A stretch of 64,000 nt of DNA, taken from Neoarius graeffei. Lineage: Eukaryota; Chordata; Actinopteri; Siluriformes; Ariidae. The notes below the pieces were generated by a model. The model made no database searches and had not been told where the DNA came from. It was given only the letters and a program-made list of their open reading frames with translations. The position numbers and the translations under genes are program-made. Below are positions 45,235 through 55,680 of the stretch, piece after piece. Position 1 is the first letter of the stretch, and each line of letters begins with the position of its first letter. The stretch is taken from the NCBI RefSeq assembly GCF_027579695.1, contig NC_083570.1, positions 7,736,793 to 7,800,792 of the forward strand, in the 5' to 3' direction.

Positions 45235-48200
45235 TACCCCCACCGCCCGACTCAGGCCGGGCGGCCGTCCGGCCTGCAGCCGACTCCCCCCCCCCTTGAC
45301 GGGAGAGGAAGTCCGCCACGACCATCTGCGCCCCCGGCCTGTGGACCACCTTGAAATTAAAGGGTTGGAGCGCCAGATACCAACGGGTGATCCGCGCGTT
45401 GGCATCTTTCATGCGGTGGAGCCACTGGAGGGGCGCGTGGTCCGAACAGAGGGTGAAAGGGCGCCCCAGCAGGTAGTACCGGAGGGCAAGAACCGCCCAC
45501 TTGATGGCCAGACACTCTTTCTCTATGGTGCTGTAGCGCCCCTCACGCACCGACAGCTTCCTGCTGATATACAGGACAGGGCGGTCCTCCCCCTCCACCT
45601 CCTGGGACAAAACCGCCCCCAGCCCTCTGTCCGACGCATCGGTCTGCAACATAAAAGGGAGAGAAAAGTCAGGGGAGTGTAGAAGTGGCCCCCCACACAG
45701 TGCAGCCTTTACCTCTGAGAAAGCCCGCTGGCACTGCTCCGTCCACTGGACCGGATCTGGTGCCCCCTTTTTAGTGAGATCAGTCAGCGGGCTGGTGACG
45801 TCCGAATAATTAGGTATAAACCTGCGATAATAGCCAGCCAGCCCCAGGAACTGTCTCACCCCCTTTTTGGTCTTGGGCCTCGGGCAGGCCGCAATTGCTG
45901 CCGTCTTATTAATTTGGGGACGCACCTGCCCGTTGCCCAAGTGGAAGCCCAGATACCGTACTTCCACCCGCCCAATCGCACACTTCTTTGGGTTGGCTGT
46001 GAGCCCCGCTCGCCTCAGCGACCTAAGGACGGCCCTCAGATGTTCGAGGTGCCGCTGCCAGTCATTGCTATAGATGATTATGTCATCTAAATATGCTGCC
46101 GCATATGTGGCGTGAGGGCGGAGGACTCTGTCCATCAGCCGCTGAAACGTTGCGGGGGCCCCAAACAGCCCAAACGGAAGGGTGACGAATTGGTGTAAAC
46201 CAAACGGTGTGGAAAAGGCCGTTTTTTCTCGGGATAGTGGAGTCAAGGGGATCTGCCAATATCCCTTCGTCAAATCCAGTGTCGAATAAAAGCGAGCAGT
46301 GCCGAGTCGATCGAGCAACTCATCAATACGAGGCATTGGGTACGCGTCGAATTTAGACACCGCGTTGACTTTTCTATAGTCCACACAGAACCGGACCGAC
46401 CCGTCGGCCTTGGGTACCAAGACCACCGGGCTGCTCCAGTCACTGTAGGACTCCTCGACGATGCCCATTTCGAGCATGGTCTGAAGTTCTTCCCGAACCA
46501 CCTTTTTTTTGTGTTCAGGTAGCCTGTAAGGGCGGCTACGCACTACCACCCCCGGGGGCGTCTCTATGTGGTGCTCTATGAGGTTAGTGCGACCGGGCAG
46601 GGGCGAGAACACATCCGAAAACTCGGTCTGCAACTGGGCGACCTCCGTGAGTTGGGTCGGGGAGAGGTGGTCTCCACAGGGGACCGGAGAGGTACGTGAT
46701 GCCAATGTCCCTTTTTGAACCTCCGGCCCCAGCTCCGCCTTCTCTGGAACTACCGACACCAACGCCACGGGGACCTCCTCGTTCCAGAGTTTAAGCAGGT
46801 TGAGGTGGTAAATCTGTAGCGCCCCACCCCTGTCCGTTCGCCTCACCTCATAGTCGACGTCCCCGACTCGCCGTGTGACCTCAAAGGGTCCTTGCCACTT
46901 GGCGATCAATTTGGAGCTCGACGTGGGCAACAGTACGAGTACCTTATCTCCCGGAGTGAACTCTCTAAGGCGCGTACCCTTGTTGTACAGGCGGGCTTGC
47001 CGTTCCTGGGCCTGCCGCAAATTCTCCTGAGTTAGGTGGGTGAGCGTGTGGAGTTTTGCGCGCAGGTCCATAACGTACTGAATTTCGTTCTTACTTTGTG
47101 AAGGTCCCTCCTCCCAATTTTCCCGCAGCACGTCCAGGATGCCGCGCGGCTTACGCCCATATAATAATTCAAACGGGGAGAACCCCGTGGAGGCTTGGGG
47201 GACCTCTCGCACTGAGAACAGCAAGGGTTCGAGCCACTTATCCCAGTTACGTGCGTCCTCACTTACGAATTTTTTAATAATATTTTTGAGGGTGCGGTTG
47301 AATCGTTCCACTAAACCGTCCGTTTGTGGGTGATACACGCTGGTGCGGATCGGCTTAATCCCCAATAACCCATACAGTTCGCGCAGTGTTCGTGACATAA
47401 ACGTAGTGCCTTGATCAGTCAGAATCTCTTTCGGGATTCCAACTCGGGAGATGACGCGGAAGAGTGCCTCTGCAATACTGCGTGCTGAGATATTGCGCAG
47501 AGGCACTGCTTCCGGGTATCGCGTTGCATAGTCCACCAGAACTAATATAAAGCGGTACCCTCGTGTTGACCGATCTAATGGCCCGACGAGATCCATCCCA
47601 ATTCTCTCAAACGGGGTCTCGATTAACGGTAGAGGGCGCAAAGGCGCTTTTGGAATGGCCGCTGGGTTTACTAACTGGCATTCGCGGCATGCCGTACACC
47701 ACCTACGGACATCGCCGCGAATCCCCGGCCAATAGAAACGGGCCATTATTCGGGCTAGTGTCTTATCCTGCCCTAAGTGTCCAGCCATGGGATTAAAGTG
47801 AGCCGCCTGGAATACCAATTCCCGGCGGCTCTTCGGAATTAAAAGCTGCGTGACTCGCTCTTTCGTTTGAGTGTCCTGCGTCACTCGGTATAATCTATCC
47901 TTCATAATCGCGAAGTAGGGGAAGGACGGGGTGGCGTTCGGCTGGAGCGTTTGACCATCGATTACTCTCACTTGGTCAAACGCATGCCGCAGAGTCTCGT
48001 CTCGCGACTGCTCTAATGGGAAATCCGCGAGGGATTCCCCAATAGAGAGAGGAGGAGCCGGCGGCTCCTCACTCTGACGCGGAGATGACGTAGACGGCTC
48101 TGTGACAGCTGCTCCCGCCAAAGCGACACCGGGACCTCCCCCTGTCAAATGGCAGGACCCACTCTCGACTAGGCGTGTCATTAAACCCCGAAATCCCGGC

Positions 48201-49573
48201 CAATCAGTCCCCAAAATTAGAGAGTGGGTAAGGCGAGGATTAACCGCCGCCTTTACTATGAATTTTTCCCCTCTGAAAATAATGTGGACCGACACCAAAG
48301 GGTAGCTGTGAACATCCCCGTGCACACATAACACCTTCACCCCTTGTGCTCCCCCCAATGCCTCGTTTTGAACCAGGCTTTGGCGAATTGAGGTCTGATT
48401 ACAACCAGAATCCACCAACGCCTGATATGTAGCCCCTTGGATACTCACCGGTATGCGATACGCTCCGGCCCGATCGAGGGCGGCCTCTGGCGCGTCGGGG
48501 ATCCGAACCACCGCGCCCACTTCCATTGCCGTGCACTGCTGTTGAAGGTGGCCCGGTTCCCCGCAGCGCCAGCAAACCGGCCCGGGCTTTCCCTCTGCAC
48601 CGGTGATCTGGGGTTCACTCACCTGAGGTGGGGGAGAGACAGACACAGAAGGGAGAAACGGGAGGGCACCGCGGGTGCGGCGGGCCGGCTGGGGGGGTGC
48701 CGGCCCCCGCCTCCGCGGAGGGGGAATGGGGCGAGGACAGGACACAGGAGGAGGGGGAGAGAGAGAGAGAGAAGAGGAGAGAAGAGATGCCATCTGCTGT
48801 CCTGCCGCCGGGACAGCCGCCAGATGATCCTCCGCCAGCTCGACTGCCTGATCCAGCGACGCCGGGCGGTGGCACTGGACCCACTCCGCGGTTCCGGCTG
48901 GTAAGCGGGCGATGAACTGTTCCAGTACCACCTGGTCGACGATTCCCTCGGCGTCGCGATCGTTGGCCCTCAGCCACCGCCAGCAGGCGTCCCGGAGCTG
49001 CTGGCCGAACGCGAACGGCCGGCCGACTTCCTCCAGTCGCAGCGCGCGGAAGCGCTGGCGCTGTTGCTCCGGTGTGCGCCCCACGCGCTGGAGGACGGCC
49101 CGGCGGAGGTCCGCGAAGGCCAGCCGGCGGTCGGCGGGGAGCTGTAGCGCGGCCAGCTGTGCCTCTCCCGTGAGCAGGGGGAGGAGGCGCGCCGCGCGCT
49201 GCTCCATCGGCCACCCCGAGGCTTCGGCGACCTGTTCAAACAACGTGATGAACGCCTCGGGGTCGTCCTGCGGGCCCATCTTGGTGACAATGAGGGGAGA
49301 CGGGCCCGCGGCCGGAGCGCTGGTGGACCCCGCCGACGCGAGGAGATGCCGGAACGCCTCGCGATCTTCCTGCTGGGCCAGCACCAGGGCTTCGAAGCGC
49401 TGCTCCTGCTCCTTTCGGAGCGTAACGAGTGCCTGGTGCTGGCTTTGCTGAGCCGTGGCGAGGGCGTGGACCAGATCGGCGAACGGGGAGGATTCCATGG
49501 GGCTGCTGGTTTGGTGCTCCACTGTCCCGGGTTTCGGCACCACTGTAAGAGACCCTACGTGTGGGTGGAGCAC
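45140..49573 (-). CDS. Gmr1-like gag-pol polyprotein (order gag-PR-IN-RT-RNase H)
   Basis: 1477 codons open; the likely start is the second methionine (MESSPFADLVHAL, about 49498), because the first lies within the 5' LTR. The frame runs about 30 codons into the 3' LTR. Domains in order: a gag core resembling the SCAN fold (about 100-250), proline-rich linker, zinc knuckle CWRCGEPGHLQQQC (about 334), protease LVDSGCNQTS (about 387), integrase zinc region (AGHLGQDKTL, CTACREC, about 595-640) and DDE core (MDLVGPLDRST, VYHPQTDGLVERFNR), then RT (VRFCVDYRKVNA, YLDDIIIYS) and RNase H (LQTDASDRGLGAVLS). Integrase ahead of RT is reversed relative to ordinary Ty3/gypsy and defines the Gmr1 group, first described from cod. 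Vertebrate SCAN domains are thought to come from this gag. Confidence 0.92.
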   Translation of the reverse strand: MLHPHVGSLTVVPKPGTVEHQTSSPMESSPFADLVHALATAQQSQHQALVTLRKEQEQRFEALVLAQQEDREAFRHLLASAGSTSAPAAGPSPLIVTKMGPQDDPEAFITLFEQVAEASGWPMEQRAARLLPLLTGEAQLAALQLPADRRLAFADLRRAVLQRVGRTPEQQRQRFRALRLEEVGRPFAFGQQLRDACWRWLRANDRDAEGIVDQVVLEQFIARLPAGTAEWVQCHRPASLDQAVELAEDHLAAVPAAGQQMASLLSSSLSLSPPPPVSCPRPIPPPRRRGPAPPQPARRTRGALPFLPSVSVSPPPQVSEPQITGAEGKPGPVCWRCGEPGHLQQQCTAMEVGAVVRIPDAPEAALDRAGAYRIPVSIQGATYQALVDSGCNQTSIRQSLVQNEALGGAQGVKVLCVHGDVHSYPLVSVHIIFRGEKFIVKAAVNPRLTHSLILGTDWPGFRGLMTRLVESGSCHLTGGGPGVALAGAAVTEPSTSSPRQSEEPPAPPLSIGESLADFPLEQSRDETLRHAFDQVRVIDGQTLQPNATPSFPYFAIMKDRLYRVTQDTQTKERVTQLLIPKSRRELVFQAAHFNPMAGHLGQDKTLARIMARFYWPGIRGDVRRWCTACRECQLVNPAAIPKAPLRPLPLIETPFERIGMDLVGPLDRSTRGYRFILVLVDYATRYPEAVPLRNISARSIAEALFRVISRVGIPKEILTDQGTTFMSRTLRELYGLLGIKPIRTSVYHPQTDGLVERFNRTLKNIIKKFVSEDARNWDKWLEPLLFSVREVPQASTGFSPFELLYGRKPRGILDVLRENWEEGPSQSKNEIQYVMDLRAKLHTLTHLTQENLRQAQERQARLYNKGTRLREFTPGDKVLVLLPTSSSKLIAKWQGPFEVTRRVGDVDYEVRRTDRGGALQIYHLNLLKLWNEEVPVALVSVVPEKAELGPEVQKGTLASRTSPVPCGDHLSPTQLTEVAQLQTEFSDVFSPLPGRTNLIEHHIETPPGVVVRSRPYRLPEHKKKVVREELQTMLEMGIVEESYSDWSSPVVLVPKADGSVRFCVDYRKVNAVSKFDAYPMPRIDELLDRLGTARFYSTLDLTKGYWQIPLTPLSREKTAFSTPFGLHQFVTLPFGLFGAPATFQRLMDRVLRPHATYAAAYLDDIIIYSNDWQRHLEHLRAVLRSLRRAGLTANPKKCAIGRVEVRYLGFHLGNGQVRPQINKTAAIAACPRPKTKKGVRQFLGLAGYYRRFIPNYSDVTSPLTDLTKKGAPDPVQWTEQCQRAFSEVKAALCGGPLLHSPDFSLPFMLQTDASDRGLGAVLSQEVEGEDRPVLYISRKLSVREGRYSTIEKECLAIKWAVLALRYYLLGRPFTLCSDHAPLQWLHRMKDANARITRWYLALQPFNFKVVHRPGAQMVVADFLSRQGGGESAAGRTAARPESGGGGMWQRGRGQAPVCDRRAESGKVSGRITPPESN

Positions 49574-49835
49574 AGAGGACGGCAGAACAGAGATCAGGTT
49601 TTATAAAGGGCTTTATTGCCGCACTTTTCAGTATAACAATGACAGACACACAACCGGCGTCTGGTTCAGGGCTGAGCTCCTTCTGCTCTCGCTCTCCCTC
49701 CTGATATAGGGCGCAGTCACTGGGAAGACACACAAACAGGTTAATTGCTCTCAGGTGGCGTGATTCTGCCACTTACCTTCCCTGACTCCGCCCTCCTGTC
49801 ACAGACCGGCGCTTGACCACGCCCCCGCTGCCACA
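49544..49835 (-). repeat. 5' LTR of the Gmr1-like element
   Basis: 292 bp, starts TGTGGCAGCGGGGGC on the coding strand and ends TCTCTTACA. Promoter region of the element; matches the 3' LTR. Confidence 0.93.
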
Positions 49836-50113
49836 GGTAATTATACACGTCCGGGTATTCCGCTGGCAGTTCAAAATCCGGTCGTGAAAACTCCGTCTGG
49901 TAAGCTATAAGGGTCACTAATCTGTAGATCGTTTATTTTATACATGTATCTAGTTATCTGTTCATTAGAAAAATGAGCCATGTAGTTCGTCGGTTGAAAT
50001 TGATCCATTCTGTACACGAGTGCAGCAGTATTCAGCAGTGTTTTTTACCGACAAGATGGCGGCTGTGTACTTTCCGGTCACGTGACTGCAAGATCTCTAT
50101 AGGTTGGCATGTA

Positions 50114-51336
50114 TGAGAGTGTGTGTGTGGGGGGGGGGGGGAGTGACAGGGTTCTACAGAGAAAAGATTTTGGCCTCCAGCTTTCAAATGAACCGCCTCG
50201 AAAACCAATCAGCTTAGCGGATGTGTGGACTCGGTGTGTGACACTTTCAAAAGAGAGGCGGAGTCACCAAACATTTCTGATCCAGAAGGCGGAAGCTGTT
50301 CTGCTTATTACGTGAAAATGTTTGATTTGATTAAAAGGTGTCTGGGCCTCGAACAATGTCCACATCACCATCGGGTTGTTGTTGTTTACATGTGTCATGT
50401 TACCCAAACTCGGTCAGGGCTCTGCAGGTCTTAACTGAAGCGCTTCAAATTAAGGGTTAGCGGGCTGCTAAAGTTTGAAGGCACTTCACAAGCAAGACTC
50501 GGTGCAATATTAACCAACATTAGCACAATCTGATATGATTTAATAATATCTTTGTGACCTTAATGAACACCAGTTGTTGTATCAAGTCGGATTGTTATTT
50601 ACATGCCACACAAACTTAGAAAACAGTCATATTCATATGTTGTCGTTTTTACACACTGAATCCGAACTGTTGTGAACTGATTAATTTTCCGAGCTAATCT
50701 AACGCTGCATACCTCAAGGACAGTTTGCTAGCTAGCAGCCGCTCACTGCATCGCAACCGCACTTCCTAATTGACATGGTAGCCGAACAGGCATGTTGTTT
50801 CCGTGACCACGCCCCCAGAGTGAATATTCATGAGTGAATTTTGCATGGTTCCGCCCAGTGGAAACCTACAGGAACCCTTTGTGTACCGCGCACGGAGCGG
50901 ATTTTTATTTTCTCCAATCAGAAATATTGGTAGGGACCCGTCCATCCCGTCCAGACCCAATTCTACACCTCTGGTCTGTACAGCGGAGCACTGTGTTGTT
51001 GTCTTTTCCCCATTCAGTGGATCCCCTGGCTGGATAACTGTTGCATGCTGGGAAGCCCCGCCTCTGACAGAGAGCCGCGCGAGATGACAGAAAACAGTGC
51101 AGTGTTTTATTCAGTCATTGGGTCAAACTAATACTCTGGAGACTTCCCTATGGAGATGGACAGCACGGGAATGCCAAAATCACGGTGGAAAAATTACCGA
51201 GTTCATTTTCATTTACCGTACGATAAGTCGGTATATCAAATATCACGACAGGCCTACACACTTCACATCAATATATTTTTGTGAAATAAACCCAACATGT
51301 TCACATTGTTCAGTTTGTTTTTCTCTTTTATTTTAG
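50114..51336 (+). other. Intron-like sequence of the second TRIM copy, with insertions
   Basis: From 50130 the sequence 'ggagtgacagggttctacag' matches TRIM intron 5 at 33057, and 'cgtgaccacgcccccag' (50801-50818) matches 33118-33135. DNA at 50165-50790 and 50820-51295 is extra relative to that intron. It ends with a hAT-like right terminus 'cacgacaggccta' near 51250. Then 'tgttcacattgttcagtttg' (51297) again matches the bases before TRIM exon 6. A run of G (50130-50143) lies at the start. Confidence 0.7.
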
Positions 51337-52887
51337 ATTTCTGTTATCTGACTCTGGATCCCAACACGGCACATCGTCTCCTCATTCTGTCTGAGAAGAA
51401 CAGAGCGGTGAGAGGCAGTGAGAGAGAGCAGCGTTACTCTGATCATCCAGAGAGATTTGATTCCTGGTGGCAGGTGTTGTGTAAGGAGAGCAGTGGTGTA
51501 GTCTACGTGATACGCAGGTATACGCCGTATGCCCACTGGAAAAGCTCAGCGATTTCCGTATACTCACTGAAGAGCTCAGTGATTTGCGTATGCGCATACG
51601 CCTACCGAAAAATATATTCGTTATTTGAACTGGCCAAACCAACGTCAACATTGTCAGATGAATGTTCCACAGTTCCATTCCTAGATGCCTGTGTCCACCA
51701 AACGCGCTTTAGCGCTACAAGCGCCTCTTCAATTCAAATCCTATGGGCTTCATTAAGAAGACGCTGACAGAGCCGACTCAGCACTCAGGGCGTTGCGAGT
51801 TGATCCAAGAGCAGAGAATTGACCCTTCCGGGAGCTCCGCCCCCCATAGCAACTGTTGCTATGTCAGTCAAGCCAGCCGTCTGCACTTGTCGTGTATGTA
51901 GCCAGTCAAATGACGTCAGAATAGAGGGGAAAGCATCATAGACGTCGCCAGACCCATTTTAGGGTAGCTCCAGCCACCCTATCTTATGGCAAAGCCACCC
52001 TATATTTTTTGCCCTTTTTTAAATTATTTATATTTTTATTTTTTTTCCCAAAAAAACCAAAGGCAGTAAAGCACTGAACATGAGCCATCAAGAACGCAAG
52101 TTAATCCAAACAACAGTTTCTGCTTGCTTATTTATTGTTTAACCCTTTAATGCGCAACATGGGTCACAAGTGACCCGGCTGCGTTTAATTTGCTTTTTAT
52201 CTCTGCAATAAATTATTTTCATGACCCCACACTCCATGAATTCCTCAATTAACTTGTTTTTGTTCATTTCAAAACTTTTTTAAATTTATATCTCTAAACG
52301 ATTTTAAATAAAAATACTTTTTTTGTCACTACCCCTCTAATGCGCAACATGGGTCACAAGTGACCCGCATTCATTTTCTATGGAGTTTTGTTGAAGGTTT
52401 AGTGTTTCTTAGCTAGTTTTTTTTTTTAATTAATTTTTCATTTAATTTACCAAGTTTCCATCACTTATTCAGTTTTTTTTCAAACATTAATTATTCTTTT
52501 CATTAATTTATGGTTACCCATTGAATTATAACACTTTTTATGTAGCTATATTATATTTGCACACATGGGTCACAAATGACCCGCATTAATTTCCTATGTA
52601 AAAGAATCAGAATTTATTTGCAGTAATAGAATAAGAATCAGAACAAGAATAAGAATCAGAATTTATTTGCAGTAATATTTGAAATTAGTTTATTTCATCA
52701 TTTAATATCAAAATTTATCATTACATATTCAGCTTTTAAAAAACAGCAATAATTATGTTCATTCCACTATGGCTACTCCATGAATTGGAATACATTTTGT
52801 GAAGCAGTACAGTGGTTGAACACATGGGTCAGAAATTACCTGTGTTGGCTAAGTGATTGTGATTAAGATAAAAAATATTATGCGAAC

Positions 52888-53265
52888 TGGCGGCATGGTG
52901 GTGTAGTGGTTAGCGCTGTCGCCTCACAGCAAGAAGGTCCTGGGTTCGAGCCCCGGGGCCAGCGAGGGCCTTTCTGTGTGGAGTTTGCATGTTCTCCCCG
53001 TGTCCGCGTGGGTTTCCTCCGGGTGCTCCGGTTTCCCCCACAGTCCAAAGACATGCAGGTTAGGTTAACTGGTGACTCTAAATTGACCGTAGGTGTGAAT
53101 GTGAGTGTGAATGGTTGTCTGTGTCTATGTGTCAGCCCTGTGATGACCTGGCGACTTGTCCAGGGTGTACCCCGCCATTCGCCCGTAGTCAGCTGGGATA
53201 GGCTCCAGCTTGCCTGCGACCCTGTAGAAGGATAAAGCGGCTAGAGATAATGTGAATGTGATGTG
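52888..53265 (+). mobile_element. Full-length tRNA-derived SINE, innermost layer of the nest
   Basis: Same family as at 12413. The head tggcggcatggtggtgtagt, B-box-like gggttcgagcccc and a short tail (gaatgtgatgtg) are present. The 13-bp target duplication atattatgcgaac is at 52875-52887 and 53266-53278. Confidence 0.96.
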
Positions 53266-53599
53266 ATATTATGCGAACCATTTCACTACAAATAACAAAA
53301 AAATAATATTCTAAAAATCTAAATCATTTCTAATAGTAATCTGATTAAAAAAGGTTGTTGGTATATTTAAAACATTAAACATTGTACATTGTACATTATG
53401 TACAGCAACTAACACTGTACACACCAATACTGAACTTCACTGCATTAGTAGCTATAGTGAGCCATGGACAACTGGAATATTAACTTTCAAACTGTGGGGA
53501 AGTGGTAAATGTAACTGAATAAAACTGATTGGGTAAGATAATATTATATTGGCATGGGCACAGGCATGTATACATTGAGAACGCGCCGAGACAGCAGTC

Positions 53600-54008
53600 T
53601 CAGTTCTTACATGTATCACAAATGACCACAGTAACTGAATGGTCCTTGCATATAGGCCGTGTGCATTTGGAGCAGGAGAGGGTGACTTTCCTATCTCTGG
53701 CAGTTGGACAAAGGCTGCATCTCTTCCTCTTGGATTTTCCTCCCTGTCTTAAGTCCTCTTGTGGATGGGTGGTCTCAGCACTCCCCCCTTTTCACACCAC
53801 ATGTAGCCATGGCCTCAGTAACATTCCTCCGGAGATGAACAGAGGTCTCCATGCGCCTGTTCATGTGAGGCATGATGAGCTCTTTGGCCAACTCCTTGAT
53901 GAAAAGCTGCCGTGCATTTGGCACACCATTCGTATAGTCAGGATGTTGTGCAGTAAAGATGGTGAAGGCGTTCAGTGCTCTGGCATGTTTTGCCAGAGCA
54001 CTGTACAA
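53600..54008 (-). pseudogene. piggyBac transposase C-terminus with cysteine-rich finger
   Basis: First part (54008-53775): ALNAFTIFTAQHPDYTNG, RQLFIKELAKELIMPHMNRR, the end of the piggyBac catalytic fold. After a frameshift the finger reads KRCSLCPTARDRKVTLSCSK, then CTRPICKDHSVTVVICDTC and a stop at 53600: paired cysteines and a histidine spaced as in the piggyBac C-terminal DNA-binding finger. The N-terminal half, with the first catalytic aspartates, is missing. Confidence 0.88.
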
Positions 54009-55632
54009 TTATCTTCAATAATAACTCTGTAACAGTTGTGTAATAAATATGTAATATTACAACTGAAAATAAATACTTACAAGTAGTTTTGCAGAAGCAG
54101 CTTTGTAAACTTCTAAAATGAGTGTCAACAGTCAGCGATCAACAGTGGTCCGACTTTAAATGTTTTCCTGACAGGAAACACTTGCAAATATCATAGTTCC
54201 TCAGAACACCAAATCTAGGTTAAATTAAAATAAACTTAAGTAAAAAAATTTTTTATGCTTCAAACATTACCTACTTTTATAAACTTTTTAAATATTGTAG
54301 GTGAAAGTATTGATTTTTTAAGGTGTAAGTGAGAAAACCATATCCATGCTTGGAATTACATTAGAAATGAATGCGGGTCACTTGTGACCCATGTCTGCAA
54401 ATTAATGGAGAAATTACAAATACATGTTTATTTATGAGATACAAAAGTAAAAATGATAAAAAATAGTTTTTGTGCATCAAACCCTACCTAATCTGTCAAT
54501 TTATAAAATATTATAGGTTTAAATGTATTGTTTCAAGAAGTTGTAAGAGAGAAAACCATGTCCTTGCTGGAAATTACATTAGAAATGAATGCGGGTCACT
54601 TGTGACCCATGTTGTGCGTTAGAGGGGTTACAATAGCTTGCGCATTAAAGGGTTAATGCAATATTATTAATATCGTTATGATTCCTCCTCATTGGCTCTG
54701 TGTCAAGCGTCACGTCGAGTGGTAGGCTAGTAGGACTTAAAAAACTACGCGGGCATTCTGCAGCAGGCGCGGTGCGGGCTTCCATTGAGTTGGATTTGTT
54801 AGCTGGTGAAGTTGCTTCAGCAAGCAATTAAATGATGAAAGCAATTTTAAAATAGAATAGAAATGGTGGGAAGTGTGTCCCCAAGGTGTGATGCTCTTGA
54901 AATAATGAATTGATTGACAGCCTTAGTAGGTGCTCTGAAAAATGTTCGGCGCGCGCTGCGCGCGCACAATACCTTTTCTCCTCTGGGTGCTAAGCTACCC
55001 CTGTCTCTCAAACCTAGTGACGTCCCTGGAAAGCATACAGGTCGTACGAAGCTATAGTTTGATGCCTGTTGCCTTGATACGAAATCATGAAACGAAAACA
55101 AACCAAGGAGGCAATGCAGACCTCAAATGCCAGAATATAAAAACACCTGTAAAGTCCTGTAGACCTTTTTTGCAGGGCTTGTGGACTAACACACTGAAGG
55201 GCATTGCGTATTTGTTAATTAAATTAATTCTTCTTTGAAGCAAACATTTGTTTTAGCACATCTAAGATGTTTTCTTGTTCATTTAAGCTGATGTGCTGAA
55301 TAGATAAGAAATGCATTTAATATGTTAAAAATATATTATTGTGTGATGTGTTTAATTTACATGTCAATATGTCAAATTTTCTTGATACATGAAAAAAAAA
55401 AACAATGATGGAAAAGACCACTTATCTTAAGTTGAACGGTGAATCAAAATTTTATAAATTTTGTACATTTAAACCACATTTGTTTTGCATACAGTAGATC
55501 TGTACACAAAACCAGTTTCAAGATGCATATTACTATGCATTAGGCAGTGATGGTGCTAATGAGGTGTTGCTTTCAGGAGGTTATCGGACAGTTACAAGAT
55601 GGATGAGTACAAGTATAACAGTATAGCCACAA

Positions 55633-55643
55633 CACACACACAC

Positions 55644-55676
<33 letters not shown>

Positions 55677-55680
55677 AGAG
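55633..55680. repeat. Palindromic microsatellite (AC)n(AT)n(GT)n
   Basis: An (ac)n run passes through (at)n into (gt)n, so the whole tract can fold on itself. Confidence 0.95.

Larger units (their letters stand above)
44943..49835 (-). mobile_element. Gmr1-like Ty3/gypsy LTR retrotransposon, looks whole
   Basis: Two LTRs of 292 bp (44943-45234 and 49544-49835), with no difference noticed between them, start TG and end CA on the coding strand. The 5-bp target duplication is ggtaa (44938-44942 and 49836-49840). A primer-binding-site-like word, tggtgccgaaacccggga, follows the 5' LTR, and a purine-rich tract (gcggtgggggta) precedes the 3' LTR. One long frame covers gag and pol with no break seen. 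Matching LTRs imply a very recent insertion. The domain order gag-PR-IN-RT-RH is that of the Gmr1 group. Confidence 0.93.
44802..50008 (-). pseudogene. Exon of an unknown fish gene/element protein, split by gypsy
   Basis: On the minus strand, ATG at 50008 opens MDQFQPTNYMAHFSNEQITR. Past the gypsy insertion the same exon continues as INFPSLFSGEALCAYKSLDS and ends at a GTAAGT donor (44801-44796). A pattern of NYM..S.EQI, then 'YP D.YNYLI', then 'YKSLDSY' recalls the N-terminus of fish multicopy proteins that carry SWIM-finger and YqaJ-nuclease domains, but none of those domains is here. Family assignment is an inference. It is broken by the insertion. Confidence 0.4.
43684..50113 (-). mobile_element. 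Element with CATACATGYCAACCT ends, interrupted by a gypsy element
   Basis: The left end is catacatgtcaacct (from about 43684) and the right end complements as catacatgccaacct (to about 50113). Without the gypsy it is about 1.5 kb. The right part encodes an exon (50008 leftward) described separately. The left part contains 'gtcggtcaaacgccatattt' and the right 'ttaccgacaagatggcggct', extending the inverted similarity. No target duplication was found. Superfamily not recognised. Confidence 0.6.
52143..54652 (-). mobile_element. piggyBac-like transposon, third layer of the nest
   Basis: TTAA on both sides (52139-52142 and 54653-54656). The ends are CCCTTTAATGCGCAA and its complement TTGCGCATTAAAGGG. 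Subterminal words 'gggtcacaagtgaccc', themselves palindromic, occur at both ends and repeat (52159, 52347, 52565 region; 54365, 54593 region). A transposase C-terminus remains on the minus strand. 2.5 kb including a SINE. Broken, so immobile by itself. Confidence 0.93.
51937..55028. mobile_element. hAT element, second layer of the nest
   Basis: The left end is catagacgtcgccag and the right end complements as cagggacgtcactag. The exact 8-bp duplication gaaagcat is at 51929-51936 and 55029-55036. Own sequence under 0.6 kb, non-coding, with 'agggtagctccagccaccct' near the left end. A short G/C palindrome 'gcgcgcgctgcgcgcgc' variant lies at about 54950-54966. Confidence 0.9.

Noticed and set aside
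48437-49451. Long G/C-rich frames on the plus strand
   Set aside because: They are antisense shadows of the gypsy gag-pol frame; composition alone keeps them open.
53529-54032. 167-codon frame on the plus strand
   Set aside because: Antisense of the piggyBac C-terminus and finger.
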